A stretch of 14,896 nucleotides of DNA, from positions 1 to 14,896 of the forward strand of contig CAJTTE010000034.1 in assembly GCA_910579265.1 (NCBI GenBank), read 5' to 3'. The notes beneath the pieces were generated by a model. It did no database searches. It had not been told where the DNA came from and was given only the letters and a program-made list of their open reading frames with translations. Source of the stretch: an uncultured Ruminiclostridium sp. (GTDB taxonomy: Bacteria; Bacillota; Clostridia; Oscillospirales; Ruminococcaceae). Each line of letters starts with the position of its first letter. Position 1 is the stretch's first letter. A program made the translations under genes and the position numbers. Shown in pieces: positions 1 to 6,728 of the stretch.

Positions 1-38
1 TTTCTCTCAATATCTTTTTTTTCGATTGTCCAATATCT

Positions 39-54
39 ATTGTAGCTCTACAAT
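39..54. promoter_or_regulatory. Perfect inverted repeat upstream of the first promoter
   Basis: ATTGTAG, two bases, CTACAAT form a perfect 7+7 inverted repeat about 30 bases upstream of the -35 hexamer. It could be an operator or simply the foot of an upstream hairpin. No regulator gene is visible in the window to link it to. Confidence 0.25.
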
Positions 55-83
55 TTGTAAAGCATAATTTTGCGATGTTACCC

Positions 84-112
84 TTGCATTTTTCTTCTAT
101 ATATGTTATAAT
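84..112 (+). promoter_or_regulatory. Sigma-A type promoter with extended -10
   Basis: TTGCAT (84-89), a 17-base spacer and TATAAT (107-112) with a TG one base before the -10, an extended -10. Transcription would start near 119, giving a leader of about 66 nt before the ATG at 185. It is the only good promoter seen upstream of the first two genes, so it may drive both. Confidence 0.7.
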
Positions 113-184
113 TTTTTTATATTGTATCTTGTCAATATCGAAAAATACAAATTCTTTGACAAATGTTATCGGGGAGAAAGTAAA

Positions 185-3100
185 ATGATTGAAAAAAACA
201 GTTTTAAATCGTCCGAACCCTTTGTTTCCGTTATTGTTCCTGTCTATAATATTTCCGACGGATTGCTTGAAAAATGTATCCTTAGTATTTTGAACCAGAC
301 CTATCATAATCTTGAGATCATATTGGTGGACGACGCCTCCAACTCGGGTAATAAAAAAATAATGGAACAATACGCCGCTGAAAACGATAATGTCAGAATA
401 GAAACCCATCAGAAGAACAGGGGATTGTTTCAGGCGAGGATTACCGGCGTTAAAGCTTCCTCAGCCGATTATGTAACATTTGTCGATGCCGATGATTATA
501 TAACCGTGGATTGGATAAGGCTGTTGGTTTTAAAAAGCATGGAGGAGAAATCCGACATTACGATGGGTCAGTTTATCTCCGTAGATGAAAAAGATTTAAA
601 AACCGTTTACAATATTACCGGCAGCTATTGTAAAAACAGAAAAAGCCTTGCGGGAAGTGAAATATTGGATTCCCTTGCCGAGGATGAGGGCTTGTATTTC
701 GGACTTCATACCGTATGGGATAAGCTTTATGCGATGAAGCTTTGGGAGAAGGCGCTTCCTTTTCTTGAAAAATACGATAAGCATTTTGTTATGACAGAGG
801 ATATAGCTTTTTCCTTCGTATTGTTTTACTATGCCGAAAAAATGGCGTTTTCTCCTCATGACGGATATTTTTATTACCGTAATTCCGAATCCTCTACGGT
901 AAGTGCCGGGCAAAACAATTTAAATAAAATAAAAAAGAATATTACAGATATCATATATTCCTTTGAAATAATAAAAGATCTTTTAGTACAAAACGGCCTT
1001 TGGAATAAATATCTTAATAATGTCAAGGGATGGAAGGACAGATATTTCAGATTTTGGTCCGAAAACGTAAAAAAGAATACTCTGGAAAAAAACAATAAGG
1101 AACAGTCGGAGCTGAAAAGAACTTTCCTGGAGTATTTTGACAAGAAGGATTTTGAAAACTGCCGTGAGGAGGACAGCTTTTGCATAAGCGAATCCACTCA
1201 GTGGAACAGCCGCCTGGAGGATCTGAAGAAGCTTATATCCTCGGATGAGATAAAGGTAGTATCATTTGATATTTTTGATACGTTGATCCTGAGGCCCTTG
1301 CTTTATCCGGACGATATTTTTGAGATAATGCAGTGGGAGCGTCCGTTAAGCATAAAGCGGCATTTTCATACGATCCGTGCTCTTGCCGAAAAACAAGCGA
1401 GACGTGAGAGCAGTATGGGGAATCCGAATATTCAGGATGTAACTCTTTCGGAAATATACGGTGTTATGGAAAAATCCTTCTGTGTTCCGCACGATGAATG
1501 CTCCATCCTTTACGAAGCAGAAAAAAAGCTGGAAATCGATCTTGCCTATGTGAGAAAAATAGGTAAGGAGCTTTATGAATTGGCGGCATATATGGGTAAG
1601 GATATCATCCTTATTTCCGATATGTACCTTGAAAAGGAAACGGTGGAACGCATATTGAGGGATAACGGATATACTAAGCACAAATCTCTTTATCTCTCTT
1701 CGGACTGCCGGAAGCTTAAGGCGACCGGAAGACTCTTTGATGCGGCGCTAAAAGACGAAAAAGACCTGTCCCCCGAAAATATTCTCCACATAGGGGACAA
1801 CTGGGAATCGGATTATAATGTTCCCAGGTCCAGAAACATGAAGGCGTGCTTTCTTCCGAAAACTAAGGATATTTTGTTCAATACGCTGGGAGACAGATAT
1901 ACGGGCAATTCGGTAGGCTATGCCGTAGATAACAGAAATTCCGTCATAGATCTTACCGTTCACCTGAAAAAGCTTCCGGTGCGCTGTTTATATGAGATAG
2001 CTGCCAATGAAATGTTTGACGATCCGTTCTGTCCTTTTAAAACGGATTCGGATTATAACTGCGATCCGTATTTTATGGGCGCTTTTCCTGTGGGAATGCA
2101 TATGTTCGGTATAGCGGTGTGGATGCTGGAGCATTCGGAGAAAAAGGGTTATAAAAAGATACACTTTACCTCACGTGACGGATTTTACCTTAAAAAAATA
2201 TACGATATGCTCCGGGAAAAATGTTATCCCGATGCTCCCGAATCGAATTATGTCCATGTAAGCCGCAAGTCCATGATCCCCTTTGAAATAGAAAATTATT
2301 CGGACATTCTGGGAATAATCGACAGCATATCGTGGAGCAAGCAGTCGCCCATGAGCATACTTGACACTTATCGTTCTGTTATTAAGCCTCTTGATGAAGC
2401 GGCATTGTCCGAGTATAAATCTCAGGGGGTGAGTATGTGGGATAATTTTTCCAGCGTGGAAGAATGCATATTCTTTTTAAAGCTGATGAAATCCATTTCA
2501 TATTCCCCGGAAAAGGCGGAGGAAAGCCGCAGACTGTGCAGCCTTTATTTTAAGTCTAAAATAGACCCCAAAGACGCGATTTTCGACCTTGGCTACAGCG
2601 GTAAGCTTCAGGTCGCGGTCATTAAGGCTCTGGGATTTCCCGTGGACGGATACTATGTTCACAATAACGGATTTGAATCCATGCGGCGTGCGGAGGAAGA
2701 GAACTTCAATATATATACCTTCTATGATTTTGCTCCCTCCATGTCCGGAATTATAAACGAGTTTATTTTCTCCGATTATCATCCTTCATGCATAGGGTAT
2801 AAGGATAACGGCAGCGGAGGAGCGGTTCCCGTTTTTGATAAACCCGCTCCGCTTGCCGCTGAAAAATATATACTTGACGAAATATCGAGAGGCGCTTTAA
2901 ACTACGCTTCTGCTGCTGCGGACTTTTTAAGGGAGCATAAAAGCGTGCTTTATTTTCAGAGTCTGGATACCGGACTTCAGTATGAGAAGCTTCTTATGTC
3001 CGATAAATATTCCGACAGGGCATTTTTCAGGTGCTGTCGCCTGGAGGATCAGTATTTCGGTGACAAAAATGAAATAAATATGCTTAACCTTTGGGATTGG

Positions 3101-3292
3101 CAGCTTTCTGACAGAAGAGTGCACGATGTCCTGCCGTCTGTATCCGTGTATAACGGCAGTTCGGATATATATCAGGACGGTGTATTCATGAACTTCTACA
3201 ATAAGGTGAACAGATGGTTTCCCAAGGGAAGCAGAAAAAGAGAACGCATGAAAAAGGTCGCTTCGGTGTTTTTTCACAAAAAAAAGAGCTGA
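185..3292 (+). CDS. GT2 glycosyltransferase fused to a HAD-type domain and a COG5610-like C-terminal region
   Basis: A 1035-residue cytoplasmic enzyme probably acting in cell-surface polysaccharide assembly. Residues about 13-230 are a GT-A fold family 2 glycosyltransferase: FVSVIVPVYN at 13-22, the nucleotide-binding VDD near 48, the metal-binding DADD at 101-104 and a candidate catalytic ED at 205-206. A HAD domain follows, with motif I DIFDT (D362, D365), SD at 478-479 and GDNWESD at 537-543. Residues about 590-1035 match what I know of COG5610-type predicted hydrolases, including SRDGFYLKK near 660 and FDLGYSGKL near 800; the function of that part is unknown. The ATG at 185 was chosen because GGGGAGAAAG lies at 171-180; an in-frame TTG at 122 has no ribosome binding site and sits at the predicted transcription start. 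There is no signal peptide or membrane segment. The acceptor sugar cannot be read from sequence. The next gene begins 130 bases downstream with no clear terminator between, so co-transcription is likely. Confidence 0.88.
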   Translation: MIEKNSFKSSEPFVSVIVPVYNISDGLLEKCILSILNQTYHNLEIILVDDASNSGNKKIMEQYAAENDNVRIETHQKNRGLFQARITGVKASSADYVTFVDADDYITVDWIRLLVLKSMEEKSDITMGQFISVDEKDLKTVYNITGSYCKNRKSLAGSEILDSLAEDEGLYFGLHTVWDKLYAMKLWEKALPFLEKYDKHFVMTEDIAFSFVLFYYAEKMAFSPHDGYFYYRNSESSTVSAGQNNLNKIKKNITDIIYSFEIIKDLLVQNGLWNKYLNNVKGWKDRYFRFWSENVKKNTLEKNNKEQSELKRTFLEYFDKKDFENCREEDSFCISESTQWNSRLEDLKKLISSDEIKVVSFDIFDTLILRPLLYPDDIFEIMQWERPLSIKRHFHTIRALAEKQARRESSMGNPNIQDVTLSEIYGVMEKSFCVPHDECSILYEAEKKLEIDLAYVRKIGKELYELAAYMGKDIILISDMYLEKETVERILRDNGYTKHKSLYLSSDCRKLKATGRLFDAALKDEKDLSPENILHIGDNWESDYNVPRSRNMKACFLPKTKDILFNTLGDRYTGNSVGYAVDNRNSVIDLTVHLKKLPVRCLYEIAANEMFDDPFCPFKTDSDYNCDPYFMGAFPVGMHMFGIAVWMLEHSEKKGYKKIHFTSRDGFYLKKIYDMLREKCYPDAPESNYVHVSRKSMIPFEIENYSDILGIIDSISWSKQSPMSILDTYRSVIKPLDEAALSEYKSQGVSMWDNFSSVEECIFFLKLMKSISYSPEKAEESRRLCSLYFKSKIDPKDAIFDLGYSGKLQVAVIKALGFPVDGYYVHNNGFESMRRAEEENFNIYTFYDFAPSMSGIINEFIFSDYHPSCIGYKDNGSGGAVPVFDKPAPLAAEKYILDEISRGALNYASAAADFLREHKSVLYFQSLDTGLQYEKLLMSDKYSDRAFFRCCRLEDQYFGDKNEINMLNLWDWQLSDRRVHDVLPSVSVYNGSSDIYQDGVFMNFYNKVNRWFPKGSRKRERMKKVASVFFHKKKS

Positions 3293-3422
3293 TCCCCGAT
3301 AAGCGGCATCCGATTTGATTGAGTATACCGGTTGATAACCTGTCCTCATATGGTCTTAAACCGCTTTCCGGTTGTAAAAACATAATTGTTTTTCATTATT
3401 TATGCGAATGAAAGGGAGAATT

Positions 3423-5567
3423 ATGAAAATAGACGCTCTTTTGAAATCCGATTGTACGGGCTGTTCCGCCTGTTATAACATCTGTCCCGCAGGTGCGGTA
3501 GAGATGAAATTTGACGGGGAAGGCTTTCTGTTTCCTGTTATAAACGGATCCTGCATTAATTGCGGCAGATGTGCGGAGATCTGTCCCTCGATGACAAAAA
3601 AGCCTCATCTGCATAATACGCCGGAATGCTTTGCCGTATGGGCGAAGCCGCTCTTTAGGGAAAAGGGAAGCAGCGGCGGTGTTTTTGCCTGCGTAGCCGA
3701 ACACATTCTTGACATGGGCGGAACCGTTTACGGACCGGCGTTTGAAAAAGGCTTCCATAAGCTGAGATTTGTTGGTATAACCGAGAAAAAGGATCTTCCG
3801 AGGCTTTATAAATCCAAGTATGTCCAGAGCGAGGTCGGAGGAGTATATTCCGAAATAAAGGATAAGCTTGATGACGGTGAAACGGTATTGTTCAGCGGCT
3901 GCCCGTGCCAGGCGGACGGTTTGAAGGCCTACCTTAAAAGGGATTACGATAGTCTGTATACCGTTGATATCCTGTGTCACGGCGTGCCCTCGCCCCTTGC
4001 CTACAATAGGTTTCTTGATGAGGTATCCGGCGGAAAAGAAATAGTGTCCATAGACTTTCGCGATAAAAAATACGGTTGGGGAACTTTGATAAATGTTACG
4101 TTTGCCGATGGCTCCGTTCATTATGATCGTCATAATGAAATGTATTTTAAAGCCTTTTTGTCAGGTATGTCCATGCGTGAATCCTGCTTCGGCTGCCAGT
4201 ATTCCCGGCCGTCCAGGGTCGGTGATATGACCTTGGGCGATTTTTGGGGAGTGGATAAATACAACGGCGGATGGAATGACGGAAAAGGCACCTCTCTGGT
4301 GCTTTGTAATTCCCGTAAGGGTCTTGAGCTGTTTGAAAGCGTGGCCGATAATATTGAACGAAAAGAACGGATTCCTTATGAAACGGTGATTGAAATTTCA
4401 ACCAAAGCTAATGCAGCTTTGGTTCGTCCGACATACGGACCGGAGATGAGAAAATGCTTTTTTAAGCATATTGAAAAGGGAGATTCATTTTCGAAATCGC
4501 TGCGCTATGCGGAAAAATCTATTATGGATGTAGGTATTCTCGGCTGGTGGATAGAAACTCCTTGGTCAAATTACGGTTCGACGCTGACCTGCTATGCACT
4601 GTACAGGTATTTATCGGACGAGGGGTATTCCGTGACCTTTGTTTCTCCTCCGGGATTTAACCGAAAGGGTGCGGGAAAGTTTAATCTTGAAAATGAATAC
4701 CGCATGACCATGAAGTATTCAATGGAACAGATGTCCGAGAATAATAAATATATCGATGCCTTTATAGTCGGTTCCGATGTTTTATGGTACTACGACGCTT
4801 TTATAAAAGCCGGGTACACCTTTCTTCTGGATTTTGTAAGCGATGACAAAAAGAAGATATCCTATTCTACCTCCTTCGGAAATACCGCCAGATTTTTCCC
4901 AAAGGAGGAAATGGAAAAGGCGAGGAATCTTATGTCGCGTTTTGACAGCATAGCTGTAAGGGAGCTTGAAGCCGTCGATATTTGCAGAGACAGATTCGGA
5001 GTTCATGCTACCCTTGTATTGGATCCGGTTTTTCTGTGCGGCGTCAATTCTTGGCAAAGGCTGGCTGACAGGGCGAAAGTCCGTACTGAAGAAAAGTTCC
5101 TTTTTGCATATATGCTTGATCCTACGGAAGAAAAAGCGAAGGCGATCAGGAGTTTTGCCGAAAAGAAAAATTTAAAAGTGGTTTCGATTACGGATAAACA
5201 GTTTAATCCCGAACAGAAGAAGGATATTTTAAAAAATTGCGGAATTATAAGAGATGCGGATGTCAATGATTTTATGTATCATCTGATGAATGCCGAATAC
5301 ATAATAACCGATTCGTATCATGGCTTCTGCTTTTCGCTTGTTTTCCGAAAAGAGTTTGCCGTTCTCATCAATCGCTCCAGAGGCGGTTCAAGGTTTGAGA
5401 CCCTGATAACCCTGCTTGGGGTGGGCGATCGTAAAATCGAAAGCATATCCGAGCTGACTTCAAACCCGAAAATCAATGAACCCGTAAATTATAAGAAGAT
5501 ATCGCCTGTTATTGAAAGTGAAGCGATGCGCTGCCGCCAATGGCTTAAGGACGCCCTTGAAGAGTGA
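3423..5567 (+). CDS. Dicluster ferredoxin/FrhB-like domain fused to polysaccharide pyruvyl transferase
   Basis: A 714-residue fusion protein. The N-terminus carries two 4Fe-4S motifs, C11/C14/C17 with C21 and C44/C47/C50 with C54, each in the CxxCxxCxxxCP arrangement. Residues about 70-360 resemble the FrhB/FdhB (coenzyme F420 hydrogenase beta subunit) family, with SGCPC (C160, C162), a DILCHGVPSP stretch, and CFGC (C255, C258) followed by GDMTLGDFWG. Residues about 370-690 are a polysaccharide pyruvyl transferase (CsaB/WcaK type), with GSD near 450-452, LVLDPVF, and DSYHG at 630-634. Such fusions occur in polysaccharide loci of Firmicutes and Bacteroidetes. The family name does not imply F420 use; the redox partner is unknown. 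The ATG at 3423 follows AAAGGGAGAA at 3411-3420; two in-frame ATGs at 3402 and 3408 lack a ribosome binding site. It sits downstream of the GT2-HAD gene and ends before a strong terminator. Pyruvyl ketal transfer is a family-level inference. Confidence 0.88.
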   Translation: MKIDALLKSDCTGCSACYNICPAGAVEMKFDGEGFLFPVINGSCINCGRCAEICPSMTKKPHLHNTPECFAVWAKPLFREKGSSGGVFACVAEHILDMGGTVYGPAFEKGFHKLRFVGITEKKDLPRLYKSKYVQSEVGGVYSEIKDKLDDGETVLFSGCPCQADGLKAYLKRDYDSLYTVDILCHGVPSPLAYNRFLDEVSGGKEIVSIDFRDKKYGWGTLINVTFADGSVHYDRHNEMYFKAFLSGMSMRESCFGCQYSRPSRVGDMTLGDFWGVDKYNGGWNDGKGTSLVLCNSRKGLELFESVADNIERKERIPYETVIEISTKANAALVRPTYGPEMRKCFFKHIEKGDSFSKSLRYAEKSIMDVGILGWWIETPWSNYGSTLTCYALYRYLSDEGYSVTFVSPPGFNRKGAGKFNLENEYRMTMKYSMEQMSENNKYIDAFIVGSDVLWYYDAFIKAGYTFLLDFVSDDKKKISYSTSFGNTARFFPKEEMEKARNLMSRFDSIAVRELEAVDICRDRFGVHATLVLDPVFLCGVNSWQRLADRAKVRTEEKFLFAYMLDPTEEKAKAIRSFAEKKNLKVVSITDKQFNPEQKKDILKNCGIIRDADVNDFMYHLMNAEYIITDSYHGFCFSLVFRKEFAVLINRSRGGSRFETLITLLGVGDRKIESISELTSNPKINEPVNYKKISPVIESEAMRCRQWLKDALEE

Positions 5568-5572
5568 TTTTT

Positions 5573-5604
5573 AAGGAGGCGGCATGGCGTTTATAATGAA
5601 GTAA
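5573..5604 (+). pseudogene. Strong ribosome binding site followed by a six-codon ORF (possible gene remnant)
   Basis: TTAAGGAGG, close to a perfect Shine-Dalgarno, ends four bases before ATG at 5584. The reading frame encodes only MAFIMK before TAA at 5602-5604; an overlapping ATG at 5603 gives a further seven-residue frame. It lies directly behind the FrhB/pyruvyl-transferase gene and ahead of that unit's terminator. A ribosome site this good serving six codons suggests either the scar of a deleted third operon gene or a tiny translated peptide. I cannot tell which from one sequence. Confidence 0.35.
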
Positions 5605-5645
5605 TGCCTTGCCGGGCTGACGGCTGATTAAAATATATATAAATT

Positions 5646-5683
5646 AAACCGCTGTTGTGCATTTTTTGAACGGCGGTTTTTTT
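5646..5683 (+). terminator. Intrinsic terminator of the glycan gene pair
   Basis: An 11-bp stem with one G-T wobble (AAACCGCTGTT at 5646-5656 with AACGGCGGTTT at 5669-5679) closes a 12-base loop and is followed by an unbroken run of T to 5683. It lies 79 bases after the stop of the FrhB/pyruvyl-transferase gene and should end that transcript. Confidence 0.85.
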
Positions 5684-5695
5684 ATTTATCATAAC

Positions 5696-5846
5696 CTGTT
5701 TAGTATCTGGAAGTATACGGTTGCGCGGCAGGCTTTGCATACTTCGATACGATTTTTCGCAGGCGTACTTGACGTACATCAAGAAAAATCAACGAAGAAA
5801 TACGCAAAAGCTACAAGCAAGCTGCATGCTGAGAGATGCTAAACAG
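5696..5846. repeat. Inverted-repeat element A (151 bp, MITE-like), related to element B
   Basis: The ends are 13-base inverted repeats with one mismatch: CTGTTTAGTATCT at 5696-5708 and AGATGCTAAACAG at 5834-5846. Inside is a second inverted pair, GATTTTTC (5751-5758) and GAAAAATC, enclosing CTTGACGTACATCAAG. Three internal anchors recur in the same order on the opposite strand of 11884-12064: GATTTTTCG, GACGTA..TCAAG and CAAGCAAGCNGCATG. It encodes no transposase, so it would be a non-autonomous or non-coding dispersed repeat. A 75-codon frame running through and beyond it is judged spurious. Confidence 0.6.
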
Positions 5847-6016
5847 CCTCTAAGCGAAGGGAAGGGTGAAAAGATATGCCGTGTAAGTAGGGGAGAGCTG
5901 CGAAAAGGCTTGCTTATTTTGGATGACCTTTTCCGGTCAGGGTATTAAACGTTTTGCGGACAGAGCTTAAGTTTTTGGCTCTTGCCGGGAAAGCTTCTTT
6001 TATATGCTTTAGGCGG

Positions 6017-6043
6017 ATCCGTCGGTTATGCCGGCGGATTTTT
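6017..6043 (+). terminator. Intrinsic terminator in the intergenic region
   Basis: ATCCGTCGG (6017-6025) pairs with CCGGCGGAT (6031-6039), a 9-bp stem with one wobble and a TTATG loop, followed by a T run to 6043. No protein gene lies between it and the terminator at 5646-5683, so either a short non-coding transcript ends here or it is a back-up terminator. Confidence 0.65.
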
Positions 6044-6292
6044 ATATTTCCGGAGTTTTTTTCGCAGCATTTTCAAAAAAATCAAGCTGTTTAGGCGGCA
6101 TTTTATATCACATATGATTAATGAAACGGTTGTGCGGTATATTTTTATATGACTTGCTATTCGGTATATCTGTTTATTAGCTAAATTAGCTTAAAGTGCC
6201 TTAAGATGGCGATATTCCTTATTATCACGTGTTTTCCGCTTTTTTGCAATGTCAGGATCTGAAAAAAACGGAAAAAATTTCATTGTCATTGA

Positions 6293-6321
6293 TTGACATT
6301 TTATGATTTTTAGGATACAAT
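6293..6321 (+). promoter_or_regulatory. Near-consensus sigma-A promoter of the PP-loop/pyruvyl-transferase gene
   Basis: TTGACA (6293-6298), a 17-base spacer and TACAAT (6316-6321). Transcription would begin near 6328, about 400 bases before the next start codon at 6729, with no gene in between. This predicts an unusually long 5' leader. Confidence 0.75.
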
Positions 6322-6327
6322 AAATAT

Positions 6328-6728
6328 ATGTTTTTGCATTTATTTGACCTCGGTTCTGCGGCGGCTGTTGAATTCGGCATAAGAAACTGAAAATTGTTTT
6401 AGTTTCGCATTGTGCCGTAAGAAAAGCAAGCGCCTTTACCGGAATGATAAAATGTTCTCAGATTACGGGATAAACTCTTCCGATTTCCGCTCATTTGAGG
6501 TTATTATACCATAAAAAGAGCGCAGCAAAGCGGAGCGATCCCACTGAAACGGAAAAATGTTCTCAAACATCAAAATAAATTCGTCCTCTTTACTTCGTTT
6601 GAGGTTATTATAAAGTAATTACATTCTTCTCCCAGCGCAAAAAAGCGCATGTCAGAAAACGCCGGCTGATGATTTTTTCCGCATACCTTAGTATGCGGTG
6701 CTGCGGGCATACTTGAAAGGAATATAAA
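6328..6728 (+). promoter_or_regulatory. Long structured 5' leader with a duplicated hairpin module
   Basis: The predicted leader contains several hairpins. CGGCA/TGCCG (6375-6379 with 6413-6417) encloses GAAACT/AGTTTC (6383-6388 with 6401-6406). A repeated module follows: copy 1 about 6449-6510 and copy 2 about 6554-6612. Both start with AAAATGTTCTCA and end with TTTGAGGTTATTATA. In both, the base after this start pairs with the base before this end: CTCAGAT (6457-6463) with ATTTGAG (6493-6499), and CTCAAAC (6562-6568) with GTTTGAG (6597-6603). A perfect CCGCATAC-CTTA-GTATGCGG hairpin (6679-6698) lies just before the ribosome binding site. No known riboswitch class was recognised. The role as a regulatory leader is an inference. 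Confidence 0.45.

Larger units (their letters stand above)
5568..6728. other. Long intergenic region with repeats, terminators and a structured leader
   Basis: No convincing gene lies here. Items that can be supported are listed separately: the mini-ORF at 5584, the terminators at 5646 and 6017, inverted-repeat element A, the promoter at 6293 and the structured leader 6328-6728. In 5847-6016 I see only weak inverted repeats, for example GAAAAGG and CCTTTTC around 5901-5935. In 6044-6292 there is a small palindrome AGCTAA-A-TTAGCT at 6179-6191 and otherwise AT-rich sequence with no recognisable function. Confidence 0.6.

Noticed and set aside
3396..4133. A 245-codon open frame on the - strand
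   Set aside because: It lies fully antisense to the ferredoxin/FrhB part of a gene with clear motifs, and its protein shows no recognisable domain.
3423..4502. F420-dependent hydrogenase subunit as a literal function
   Set aside because: The family name is historical; the fusion to a pyruvyl-transferase domain and the neighbouring glycosyltransferase point to glycan modification, and nothing here indicates F420 chemistry.
5721..5948. A 75-codon + strand frame through and beyond element A
   Set aside because: It starts at TTG without a ribosome binding site and its first half is the inverted-repeat element, so the frame is probably incidental.
6449..6612. CRISPR-like reading of the GTTTGAG-containing repeats
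   Set aside because: There are only two copies about 105 bases apart, the conserved parts are at the two ends of each module, and no cas gene is present. A structured leader explains it better.
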